From the NCBI GenBank assembly GCA_035759585.1, contig DASTUP010000017.1, positions 1 to 27,176 on the forward strand: a stretch of 27,176 nt of DNA, given 5' to 3'. The translations under genes were made by a program, and so were the position numbers. Positions 1 to 10,794 of the stretch are shown one piece after another; position 1 is the stretch's first letter, and each line of letters opens with the position of its first letter. The notes under the pieces are model-generated. The model made no database searches. It saw only the letters and a list, made by a program, of their open reading frames with translations, and was not told the origin of the DNA. This DNA comes from CAMLLJ01 sp035759585. Its GTDB lineage: Bacteria > Gemmatimonadota > Gemmatimonadetes > Gemmatimonadales > GWC2-71-9.

Positions 1-60
1 CGTTCCGTGGCGATTTGCGCAGCTTGCGGCCACGTTAAACAATCCGCTAAAACGCCCCGG

Positions 61-87
61 AACCCGGCGCCGTTTTGGCGCCGGGTT
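61..87. other. Perfect 11-bp inverted repeat just upstream of metH
   Basis: Arms 61-71 and 77-87 pair perfectly around a 5-nt loop, giving a very GC-rich hairpin. No T-run follows it on the plus strand. On the minus strand the outgoing sequence contains a GTTTTAG stretch. It may end transcription from an upstream gene or act as a leader element for metH. Bases 1-60 hold no gene I can recognise, only a weaker 6-bp stem (6-11 with 29-34). I could not match the leader to a known SAM, SAH or cobalamin riboswitch. Confidence 0.6.
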
Positions 88-107
88 CGTCGCATCGAGG
101 TTTTCTC

Positions 108-3818
<3,711 letters not shown>

Positions 3819-3833
3819 CCGGGAGGCTCGGGC

Positions 3834-5678
3834 ATGCCGACGCTGCGTGAGCTCCTCGACGATGGCCGCGTGCACGTTGCCGACGGCGCCATGGGCACGA
3901 TGCTCTATGGGCGCGGCGTCTTCCTGAACGTCTGCTACGACGAGCTCAACCTCCGGCAGCCCGACCTGATCCGCGACATCCATCGCGAATACGTTCGGGC
4001 CGGCGCCGAGCTGCTCGAGACCAACACCTTCGGCGCAAATCCACTCAAGCTCGCGAGCCACGGCCTCGCCGACGAGACGGAGCGGATCAACGCCGCCGCC
4101 GCCATCCTCGCGCGCGAGGCTGCCGGGGGGCGCGCCGCCGTGGCCGGCGCGATCGGGCCGCTCGGCGTGCGCGTGGAGCCATTCGGCGAGCTGGCGCTGG
4201 CGGAAGCGGAGGCCGCGTTTGCGCGGCAGGTGCGCGGCCTCCTCGAGGGCGGCGTGGATGGCTTCATCCTCGAAACGTTCAGCGACGTTTCCGAGCTGGG
4301 GGCCGCGGTGGCGGCGGTTCGCTCGCAATCGGACCTGCCGATCATCGCCCAGATGACGGTCGGCACCGACGGGCGCACCCACTACGGCACCGACCCGGCC
4401 ACCTTCGGCCCGGCGCTCGAGGCATTCGGCGTCGACGTCGTCGGCGTCAACTGCTCGGTCGGACCGCACGGCGTGCTCGAAGCCGTCGAGGCCCTCGCGC
4501 GCGTCGTGACCGTCCCGCTCTCCGCGCAGCCGAACGCCGGTCTCCCGCGCGAAGTGGGCGACCGGAAGATCTACATGGCAAGCCCCGAGTACATGGCGAG
4601 CTACGCCCGGCGCATCGTCGAAGCGGGCGCGAGATTCGTCGGTGGCTGCTGCGGCACGACGCCGGAGCACATCAAGGCGGTCGTCGGTTTCGTCCAGAGC
4701 GTTTCGCCGCGGCATCCGAGCGTTGTCGGCGCGGCGCCGCTCCCGGCGGCGGCGCTCGAGCCCGTGCCGCTCGCCGGCCGCACGGCACTCGGCGCCAAGC
4801 TCGCCGCCGGGACCTTCGTCACCACGGTCGAGATCGTGCCTCCCAAGGGGATCGATCCCGCGCCGATGTTCGCGCAGGTACGCCAGCTCAAGGCGGCCGG
4901 GGTCGATGCGGTGAATGTGCCGGACGGTCCGCGTGCGCAGAGCCGCATGGGCGCGCTCCTCTCCGGCCTCCTCATCCAGCGCGAAGTCGGCATCGAGGCC
5001 GTCGTCCACTACGCCTGCCGGGACCGGAACCTCCTCGGCATGCTCTCCGACCTGCTCGGCGCTGCCGCGAGCGGGCTCGACAACCTTCTCCTCATCACCG
5101 GCGATCCGCCGAAGATGGGGCCGTATCCCGACGCAACGGCGGTCTTCGACATCGATTCGATCGGCCTCACGAACCTCGTCTCGCGGCTCAATCGCGGGCT
5201 CGACCCGGGCGGCAATCCGCTCGGCGGCGCAACGAAGTTCGTGATCGGCGTCGGCGTGAATCCGGCCGCCCCGGACTTCGAGCGCGAGCTCAAGCGCTTC
5301 GCCTGGAAGGTCGAGGCCGGTGCCGAGTACGCCGTGACCCAGCCGGTGTTCGACCTCGCGCAGCTCGACCGGTTTCTCGAGCGCGTGGAGCCGTTCGGCA
5401 TCCCGATCGTCGCCGGGATCTGGCCGCTGGTGTCGCTGCGGAATGCCGAATTCCTGGCGAACGAGGTGCCGGGAATCTCGGTGCCGGACACGGTGCTCGA
5501 GCGGATGCGCCGCGCCAGTGCGCGCGGCAAGGAGGCCGCGCTGGCGGAAGGGGTCGCGATCGCGCGGGAGATGCTCGCCGCGGTGCGGAGCCGGGTGCGC
5601 GGCGTCCAGGTCTCGGCGCCGCTCGGGCGCGTACCCGTGGCACTCGAAGTGATCGGCGGAGGCGACGGGGTCCGTTGA
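3834..5678 (+). CDS. Bifunctional homocysteine S-methyltransferase / 5,10-methylenetetrahydrofolate reductase
   Basis: Fusion of an N-terminal homocysteine S-methyltransferase domain (about residues 1-290) and a C-terminal MetF-type flavin reductase (about 315-600). The first domain keeps the zinc ligands Cys207, Cys272 and Cys273 (VNC and GGCCG). The second shows the MetF features VEIVPPKG near its start, NVPDGPR, and LLLITGDPP. The architecture is like Bacillus YitJ. The MetF half would supply 5-methyl-THF to the MetH encoded just upstream. The methyl donor of the first half (S-methylmethionine, methyl-THF or other) cannot be told from sequence. GGGAGG at 3821-3826 lies 7 nt before the ATG. 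Short stretches of the homocysteine domain are identical at the DNA level to metH (1061-1086 with 4640-4665; 198-218 with 3882-3902), so the two domains are paralogous. Confidence 0.94.
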   Translation: MPTLRELLDDGRVHVADGAMGTMLYGRGVFLNVCYDELNLRQPDLIRDIHREYVRAGAELLETNTFGANPLKLASHGLADETERINAAAAILAREAAGGRAAVAGAIGPLGVRVEPFGELALAEAEAAFARQVRGLLEGGVDGFILETFSDVSELGAAVAAVRSQSDLPIIAQMTVGTDGRTHYGTDPATFGPALEAFGVDVVGVNCSVGPHGVLEAVEALARVVTVPLSAQPNAGLPREVGDRKIYMASPEYMASYARRIVEAGARFVGGCCGTTPEHIKAVVGFVQSVSPRHPSVVGAAPLPAAALEPVPLAGRTALGAKLAAGTFVTTVEIVPPKGIDPAPMFAQVRQLKAAGVDAVNVPDGPRAQSRMGALLSGLLIQREVGIEAVVHYACRDRNLLGMLSDLLGAAASGLDNLLLITGDPPKMGPYPDATAVFDIDSIGLTNLVSRLNRGLDPGGNPLGGATKFVIGVGVNPAAPDFERELKRFAWKVEAGAEYAVTQPVFDLAQLDRFLERVEPFGIPIVAGIWPLVSLRNAEFLANEVPGISVPDTVLERMRRASARGKEAALAEGVAIAREMLAAVRSRVRGVQVSAPLGRVPVALEVIGGGDGVR

Positions 5679-5703
5679 GGGGAGCCCGGCCCGGCGGTAT
5701 CTT
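5675..5703 (+). promoter_or_regulatory. Sigma70-like promoter for the acyl-CoA dehydrogenase gene
   Basis: TTGAGG (5675-5680) and TATCTT (5698-5703) are separated by exactly 17 nt. The -35 box overlaps the stop codon of the preceding gene. Transcription would start near 5710, leaving a leader of about 35 nt with a GGAG at 5733-5736. This separates the dehydrogenase from the methionine operon. Confidence 0.55.
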
Positions 5704-5744
5704 CACCTCCCGGTGATCGCTCGCACTCCAGTGGAGATTCTCCC

Positions 5745-6908
5745 ATGCAGGAACTCTCGACCGCCTCGCACCCGCTCACGACGCTCTCCGAAGAGGAGAC
5801 GATGTTCCGCGACGCCGTGCGCGAATTCGCCGAAGCCGAGGTGCGTCCGCATGTGAGCGAGATGGACGAGGCGGGGAGGTTCAACACCGACATCATCCCG
5901 AAGTTCTTCGAGATGGGGCTCATGGGGATCGAAGTGCCGGAGGCGCTCGGCGGGTCGGCGGGCGGGATCTTCCTCGCGGTGCTCGCCATCGAGGCACTCG
6001 CGCAGGTGGACGCCTCCGCCGCGATCTACGTGGACGTCCACAATACCCTCGTCAACAACGCCATCCTCCGCTGGGCCAGCGACGAACAGAAGCAGCGCTA
6101 CTTCCCCCGGCTCACGAGCGACATGCTGGGCGCCTTTGCGCTCTCGGAGCCGGCGAGCGGAAGCGACGCCTTCGCGCTGGAGACCCGCGCCGACCGGAAG
6201 GACGGTGGATGGGAGCTCACCGGCCGCAAGTTCTGGATCACGAACGGCGGCGAGGCGGAATTCTTCATCGTCTTTGCCAATACCGATTTCTCGAAGGGCT
6301 ACAAGGGCATCACGGCGTTCCTGGTGGAGCGGGGCTTTCCGGGGTTCAGCGTCGGCAAGAAGGAAAACAAGCTCGGCATCCGCGCCTCGAGCACGACCGA
6401 GCTGATCCTGGAGGGATGCCGGGTGCCGGACGAGAACGTCCTCGGCCCGGTCGGCCAGGGCTACAAGATCGCGATCGAGACGCTCAACGAAGGCCGCATC
6501 GGCATCGGCGCCCAGATGATCGGCGTCGCGCAGGGGGCGCTCCATGCGGCCATTGCCTACATCAAGGAGCGGAGACAGTTCGGCAAGGCCATCGCGGAGT
6601 TCCAGGGCGTCCAGTTCCAGATCGCCCAGATGGCCACGGACATCGAGGCCGCGCGCCTGCTCGTGTACAACGCCGCGCGCCTCAAGGAGGCGGGCGAGCC
6701 GTTTGCCCAGCAGGCGGCAATGGCGAAGCTCTTCAGCTCCCAGGTGGCGGACCGGGTCACCTCCCAGTGCCTCGAGCTGTTCGGCGGGTACGGATACTCG
6801 AAGGAATACCCGGCGGAAAAGTTCTACCGGGACGCGAAGATCGGCACGATCTACGAGGGGACGAGCAACATGCAGCTGCAGACGATCGCGAAGACCATTC
6901 TCCGCTAG
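5745..6908 (+). CDS. Acyl-CoA dehydrogenase
   Basis: FAD-dependent acyl-CoA dehydrogenase of 387 residues, the usual length of the short/medium-chain family. It makes the first alpha,beta double bond in acyl-CoA oxidation and passes electrons to ETF. Visible family features are the FAD-binding region FALSEPASGSDA (about residues 131-142), WITNGG (about 164-169), and the late YEGTSNMQ segment, where the Glu is the usual catalytic base of butyryl-CoA-type enzymes. GGAG at 5733-5736 supports the ATG at 5745. No other beta-oxidation gene lies nearby, so chain-length or branched-chain preference cannot be assigned. It has its own promoter and a terminator at 6930-6951, so it is probably a single-gene unit. 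Confidence 0.93.
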   Translation: MQELSTASHPLTTLSEEETMFRDAVREFAEAEVRPHVSEMDEAGRFNTDIIPKFFEMGLMGIEVPEALGGSAGGIFLAVLAIEALAQVDASAAIYVDVHNTLVNNAILRWASDEQKQRYFPRLTSDMLGAFALSEPASGSDAFALETRADRKDGGWELTGRKFWITNGGEAEFFIVFANTDFSKGYKGITAFLVERGFPGFSVGKKENKLGIRASSTTELILEGCRVPDENVLGPVGQGYKIAIETLNEGRIGIGAQMIGVAQGALHAAIAYIKERRQFGKAIAEFQGVQFQIAQMATDIEAARLLVYNAARLKEAGEPFAQQAAMAKLFSSQVADRVTSQCLELFGGYGYSKEYPAEKFYRDAKIGTIYEGTSNMQLQTIAKTILR

Positions 6909-6929
6909 CCATCCCGCTTGACCGTCTGG

Positions 6930-6951
6930 ACCCCCGGAAATCGGGGGTTTA
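6930..6951 (+). terminator. Intrinsic terminator after the acyl-CoA dehydrogenase
   Basis: Stem ACCCCCG (6930-6936) pairs with CGGGGGT (6942-6948) around the loop GAAAT and is followed by a short T run (TTTAT). It lies 22 nt after the stop codon. Confidence 0.75.
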
Positions 6952-7149
6952 TCGTAACAATACCGGCGACTGGCCAGTCAGTCAGTCGTTGCTCACAGCC
7001 CGCAACTTCCCTCGCGGGCTACCCTTTCGAAGGGCCCCGGGGGGTGTGAATCTTGCCCGTCTGGTCAGCGGCGTGGTGAATCCTGGGCACCTGCCCCCGC
7101 GTCAGGATCGGGACGGCGGCTGGCGGCTCGAATCAAGAACAATTGCCCC
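6952..7149. other. Structured intergenic stretch, possible non-coding RNA, unidentified
   Basis: About 200 bp without a credible gene, between the terminator and the next promoter. It contains a TCAG-type tandem repeat (about 6975-6987) and a run of hairpins: AGCCCGC/GCGGGCT (6997-7003 with 7014-7020), CCCTT/AAGGG (7022-7026 with 7030-7034), and a stem near 7081-7107 (TCCT...AGGA enclosing GGGC...GCCC). It also has two GTGAATC-like copies at about 7045 and 7075. I compared it by eye with SRP RNA, RNase P RNA, tmRNA and c-di-AMP riboswitch cores and found no convincing match. Confidence 0.35.
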
Positions 7150-7178
7150 TTGAGTTTAGCGGAAGGGGCGACGATAAT
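7150..7178 (+). promoter_or_regulatory. Sigma70-like promoter for the D,D-carboxypeptidase gene
   Basis: TTGAGT (7150-7155) and GATAAT (7173-7178) are separated by exactly 17 nt. This is the best consensus-like promoter in the window. The start point would be near 7185, giving a leader of about 100 nt before the preferred start codon. Confidence 0.65.
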
Positions 7179-7291
7179 GCTCTGGTGCGCGTCTTGCACG
7201 ATAGTGTTGCATGGAGACCCCGCCAGCAGCGCCGCCGATCAACTCGGACCACCCGCATCACCGGAAACGGAGGCACGTCGAGCCCGTGTCC

Positions 7292-8836
7292 ATGAGTCGC
7301 CTTTTGTCTCGTAGCAGCAGCTGGCGCGCCGGCCTGTTTGCCGCCGCCGCAGCGCTTTTCGTCGCGCAGCCGCTCCGGGCGCAGGGCGAACTCGACGCGG
7401 TTCGCGCGCAGGTGGCCGACTGGTGGCAGGATGCATCGCGTCTTGCACCCGGCAACTGGGGCATCGCAATCGCCGACGACCAGGGCCAGATCATCTGGAG
7501 CGTCGCCGCTGATGAGCCGCTCGTTCCCGCGTCTACCGTCAAGCTCTTCACCACCGGCTTTGCCCGCAGCGTGCTCGGCAGTGACGCCCGGCGCGCCACG
7601 CGTGTCGTCGGTGAGGGACACCTGGACCGGTCGACAGGTCAGTGGGTCGGCGGCTGGGCGCTCGAGCTCAATGGCGACGTGACGCTCGAGCGCGGCGCCG
7701 GCTACGGCCCGTCGCTGTTCGACCTCGCCAGCCAGATGCACGCTCAGGGCATCCGCCGCATCAACGGGCCCTTCGAGGTGAGAAGCGCCGAAGGGATCGC
7801 CGATGCCACCTGGCCCTCGGTGTGGGCGCAGCGCCATCGCGGCCGGCTCTTCGCGCCGCTGATCGGCCCGGTGACGCTCCACGAGAACGTCGTTTCGTTC
7901 ACGGTCCGGCCGGGCGCGAAGGTCGGCCAGCGCGTCCGGCTCACCGCGGCAGCGCCCGAAGGGGTGGGCAGCCTCCTCCGGATCACGGCGAAGACCGTGG
8001 CCGGCCGCCGCTCCCGTCTCCGCTTCCGGGCGGAAGCCGACGGCTCCTGGGTCATCAGCGGCACGCTCGGCGTCCGGGCCGGCGCCCGGCAGTACGGGGC
8101 CGCGGCCAACAAGCCGAAGCTGGTCCTTCACGCGGTCTGGGCATCGGCGCTGGCACGGGCCGGCATCGAATGGGTCGAGAAGGCCAGGCCGGCAGAGGAA
8201 CCCGGCGCACCCGTTCGCGTTCTGGCGGAAGTCACTTCCCCGCCGCTCGATTCGGTGGCCAGCGAGGTCAATCGCCGCAGCCTCAACATCGGCGCCGAGC
8301 TGCTGCTGCAATGGGCCGCCGGCCGCGGGCCCCAGGCGTCGGCCGCGCTCACGGAGCACGTCCGGCGGGTCACGGGCACCGACTCGCCGGTGCGGCTCGT
8401 CGACGGCAGCGGTCTTTCCTATGAAGACCGCGTCGCGCCGTCCACGTTCGTGTCGTATCTCGCGCGCTTCCCCGCCACCGCCGCGGGGCGGAACTTCCCG
8501 CTCCTCCTTCCGGCCAACGGCAGCGGGACGCTGCGGCGCCTGGCGGCCGGACTTCCGGAGACGGGCGTCGTTCGTGCCAAGACGGGAACGCTCAACGAGG
8601 TCACGACCGTCGTCGGCTATCTCGGGCGCCCTGAGGGCGTGCTCATCGTTTCGCTGATGTACAACGGGCGGAAGACCTCGGCCGCGCGCCAGCAGCAGTG
8701 GCAGCTGTTCCGTGTGCTTGGTGCGGACGGAGTGGTGATTCCTGCAGAGGCGGAAGGGACCGCCGACGTCGAAGTCCAGCTCGGCGGCGATTCCGCACCG
8801 ACACCCGGACCGCTTCCGGGTCCTGCCGGCGACTGA
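7292..8836 (+). CDS. dacB: D-alanyl-D-alanine carboxypeptidase/endopeptidase, PBP4 (DacB) family, secreted
   Basis: Class C penicillin-binding protein of the S13 peptidase family, which trims peptidoglycan stem peptides and crosslinks in the periplasm. The three active-site motifs are present: STVK (Ser81 nucleophile, Lys84), SLN in the SLNIGAE segment, and KTG in AKTGTLN near the C terminus. A long insertion between SxxK and SxN is typical of the family. The ATG at 7292 gives a clean signal peptide (basic N terminus, hydrophobic core, ending near LRAQG at about residue 32). A GTG at 7286 is closer to the CGGAGG at 7268-7273 and is a fair alternative. An ATG at 7211 would add a hydrophilic stretch before the signal and is unlikely. 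It is monocistronic, ended by the terminator at 8867-8897. Confidence 0.93.
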   Translation: MSRLLSRSSSWRAGLFAAAAALFVAQPLRAQGELDAVRAQVADWWQDASRLAPGNWGIAIADDQGQIIWSVAADEPLVPASTVKLFTTGFARSVLGSDARRATRVVGEGHLDRSTGQWVGGWALELNGDVTLERGAGYGPSLFDLASQMHAQGIRRINGPFEVRSAEGIADATWPSVWAQRHRGRLFAPLIGPVTLHENVVSFTVRPGAKVGQRVRLTAAAPEGVGSLLRITAKTVAGRRSRLRFRAEADGSWVISGTLGVRAGARQYGAAANKPKLVLHAVWASALARAGIEWVEKARPAEEPGAPVRVLAEVTSPPLDSVASEVNRRSLNIGAELLLQWAAGRGPQASAALTEHVRRVTGTDSPVRLVDGSGLSYEDRVAPSTFVSYLARFPATAAGRNFPLLLPANGSGTLRRLAAGLPETGVVRAKTGTLNEVTTVVGYLGRPEGVLIVSLMYNGRKTSAARQQQWQLFRVLGADGVVIPAEAEGTADVEVQLGGDSAPTPGPLPGPAGD

Positions 8837-8866
8837 GTACGCCGGCGTCATCACACTGAAACGACA

Positions 8867-8897
8867 GAGGGGGCCCGGTCCGGCCCCCTCCGTCTTT
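8867..8897 (+). terminator. Strong intrinsic terminator after dacB
   Basis: A perfect 9-bp GC stem (8867-8875 with 8882-8890) has a 6-nt loop and is followed by a TTTT run at 8894-8897. It lies between two convergent genes and may also slow transcription from the minus-strand gene, although the minus-side T run is poor. Confidence 0.85.
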
Positions 8898-8908
8898 TGT
8901 CGTCCTGC

Positions 8909-9133
8909 CTAGACCGACCGTCGCGTCCCCGCGATCACGAGCCCGATTCCGGCCACCAGCGCGATTCCACTCAGGATGGGCGAGATCGGCACGTTCTCTT
9001 CCGTCTCGGCCGTGGCCTCGATCGGCCCGACGTCGAGCACCTTTTCCCGCTTGGTGAAGGAGAATCCGCCGGCCACGAACCCGAAGATGCCGAGCGCGAT
9101 CAGCAGGATTCCGACGAGAGTCGCAACTTTCAT
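8909..9133 (-). CDS. Small two-helix membrane protein, function unknown
   Basis: 74 residues. A hydrophobic helix at about residues 3-22 is followed by a polar loop (TKREKVLDVGPIE onward, about 29-52) and a second helix at about 54-70. The layout recalls small uncharacterised DUF3185-like membrane proteins found widely in bacteria, but I cannot assign a function. I chose the ATG at 9133 because GGAGG (complement of 9139-9143) lies 5 nt before it. An in-frame upstream ATG at 9157 would only add eight polar residues. It converges on dacB and diverges from the gene at 9279. A TATGTT on the minus strand (complement of 9178-9183) could be its -10 box, with no clear -35. Confidence 0.72.
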   Translation of the reverse strand: MKVATLVGILLIALGIFGFVAGGFSFTKREKVLDVGPIEATAETEENVPISPILSGIALVAGIGLVIAGTRRSV

Positions 9134-9234
9134 TGTAGCCTCCGGACACGGGTTCACGCCTGGCCTGCCGCAGCTTCAACATACCATTCCCGGTCGCGAA
9201 CGCTCCGGTTCTGGACGGTCGCCCGACTCGCTCC

Positions 9235-9240
9235 TACCTT
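9235..9240 (+). promoter_or_regulatory. Candidate -10 element (TACCTT)
   Basis: TACCTT followed by CCGG, 38 nt before the ATG at 9279. The same TAYCTT form precedes the genes at 5745, 17162 and 21721. No convincing -35 box is visible at 17 nt. Confidence 0.35.
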
Positions 9241-9278
9241 CCGGCGGTCCTCCAGCCACCCTTTCCGGACGCAACCGC

Positions 9279-9725
9279 ATGCAACTCCAGAAGGACATTC
9301 CCGATCATCACGACGCCGACCTCATCCTCAAGCTCTACGAGCTGAGGCGGGAGCCGGTCATGCGCGAGTCCCGCAGCGCGATCAATCGCCAGTTCTGGCC
9401 GGCGAGCGCCGAGGAGGCGCTGGCCGTCCTGAAAAGCGACCATCCGCTCAACGCGGCCTTCCGGCAGGTGTCGGGCTACTGGGAGATGGCCTACGGCATG
9501 GCGCGCCACGGAATCGTGCACGCCGAGTACCTCGTGGAGAACAATACCGAGGGGATGTTCTTCTTTGCGCGGCTCCAGCCGTACCTCGAGGCGATTCGCG
9601 CGACATCGGCCACGCCCGTGCTGGTGAGCACCCAGTGGGTCGCGGAGGAGACGGCGATGGGCCGGTCGCTCTTTGCCGCGTTCCGGGCACGGGTGGAGAA
9701 AGCGCTGGCGTCCCGTGCGCCCTGA
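9279..9725 (+). CDS. Uncharacterised protein, about 148 aa
   Basis: Soluble, mostly helical-looking protein of 148 residues with no signal peptide or membrane segment. I do not recognise a domain. Conserved-looking features are an acidic/His-rich start (DIPDHHDAD), LYELRREPVMRESRSAINRQFWP, and an aromatic core (YWEMAYGMARHGIVH). This start is preferred over the longer upstream reading because a candidate -10 lies at 9235-9240 and the upstream sequence lies opposite the minus-strand gene. Its last 11 nt overlap the M42 peptidase start, so the two are probably translated together. That pairing is the only clue to its role. Confidence 0.72.
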   Translation: MQLQKDIPDHHDADLILKLYELRREPVMRESRSAINRQFWPASAEEALAVLKSDHPLNAAFRQVSGYWEMAYGMARHGIVHAEYLVENNTEGMFFFARLQPYLEAIRATSATPVLVSTQWVAEETAMGRSLFAAFRARVEKALASRAP

Positions 9726-10785
9726 ATCGCTCGCCTTCCTGAAGCGCCTGCTCGACGCGCCCGGTCCTTCCGCGTTCGAATCGGCCCCGGCACGCCTCTG
9801 GCGCAGCGAGGCGGAGAAGCTGACGCAGGATGTCGGCGTGGACGTGAGCGGCAACTCCTGGGCTTCGCTCGGTGGCCGGGGCGCGCACCGGCTGGTCATT
9901 GCAGGCCACATGGACGAGATCGGCATCATGGTCTCGCACGTGGACGAGGACGGCTACCTGAGCTTCGACACGATCGGGGGCTGGGACAGCCAGGTGTTCG
10001 TGGGCCAGCGCGTCGTCCTGCTCGCCTCCGGTGGCAACGTGCCCGGCGTCATCGGCAAGAAGGCGATCCACCTGATGGAAAAGGAGGACCGCGAGAAGGT
10101 CTCGAAGGTCGAGGACCTCTGGATCGACATCGGGGCAGCGAGCCGGAAGGAAGCGCTGGAGCGGGTGCGCATCGGAGACCCGGGTGTGCTCGCGTCGACG
10201 GTGCTCGAGCTGCCGAACGGCCGCATCGTCAGCCGGAGTCTCGACAACCGGATCGGGTCGTTCGTGGTGCTCGAGGCGCTGCGACTGCTGCGCGAGGAGG
10301 GCAACGCGGGCGCGGCCGTCACGGCGGTCGCAACGACGAGGGAGGAGATCGCCTCGGGTGGAGGTGGCGCGCGGCCGCTGGCCGTCCGGCTGGAGCCTAC
10401 GGTGGCCATCGTGGTGGACGTGACGCACGCGACGGATTATCCCGGCATCGACAGGCGCAGGCACGGCGAATACCGCCTGGGCGGTGGTCCGGTGCTTTCG
10501 CGCGGATCCTCGGTCAACGACCGGGTCTTCTCGCTCCTGGCGGAGACGGCAGAAGCGGAGGGAATTCCCTACTCGATCGAAGCGGCGTCGCGCGACACGC
10601 ACACCGACGCCGAGTGGATCTTCAACGCGGCGCGCGGCATCGCGACGGCACTGGTATCGGTGCCGAACCGGTACATGCACAGCCCGAACGAGATGGTGGC
10701 GCTGGAGGACCTGGAGCGGACGGCGAAGCTGCTGGCGGCGTTTGCGCGGAAGCTCGACGACGCGGAGGATTTCGTGCCGAGGTAA
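9715..10785 (+). CDS. M42-family metallo-aminopeptidase (glutamyl aminopeptidase/endoglucanase-like)
   Basis: Cytoplasmic two-metal aminopeptidase of 356 residues, the usual size for M42 (FrvX/PepA/TET type). The metal and catalytic positions are visible in order: GHMDEIG (His and Asp), SLDNRIG (bridging Asp), TTREEIASGG (catalytic Glu pair), VVDVTHATD (Asp), and the late RYMHSPNEM (His). The family forms large tetrahedral shells that degrade short peptides. The GTG at 9715 overlaps the preceding gene by 11 nt and gives an N terminus of normal length. Upstream in-frame codons would only add a basic stretch that is the other gene read out of frame. The stop is 9 bp from the stop of the convergent HEAT-repeat gene, with no terminator between. 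Confidence 0.9.
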   Translation: MRPESLAFLKRLLDAPGPSAFESAPARLWRSEAEKLTQDVGVDVSGNSWASLGGRGAHRLVIAGHMDEIGIMVSHVDEDGYLSFDTIGGWDSQVFVGQRVVLLASGGNVPGVIGKKAIHLMEKEDREKVSKVEDLWIDIGAASRKEALERVRIGDPGVLASTVLELPNGRIVSRSLDNRIGSFVVLEALRLLREEGNAGAAVTAVATTREEIASGGGGARPLAVRLEPTVAIVVDVTHATDYPGIDRRRHGEYRLGGGPVLSRGSSVNDRVFSLLAETAEAEGIPYSIEAASRDTHTDAEWIFNAARGIATALVSVPNRYMHSPNEMVALEDLERTAKLLAAFARKLDDAEDFVPR

Positions 10786-10794
10786 GCGCCGGAC

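Noticed and set aside
1..60. SAM, SAH or cobalamin riboswitch upstream of metH
   Set aside because: The 60 bases available show no conserved aptamer core I can recognise; any aptamer would lie mostly outside the window.
7055..7072. Minus-strand similarity to the GCTGACCAGAC segment near the 5' end of RNase P RNA
   Set aside because: The universally conserved GAGGAAAGTCC core and the downstream P4 partner are absent, so a chance match.
7040..7135. Possible SRP (4.5S) RNA in the intergenic hairpin region
   Set aside because: It has TGGTCAG- and GGTGAATCC-like pieces but lacks the GGAA tetraloop and the AGCAGCC partner in the right order.
7133..8854. Minus-strand open frame of about 570 codons opposite dacB
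   Set aside because: dacB has all three active-site motifs and a signal peptide; the opposite frame has neither a domain nor a ribosome site.
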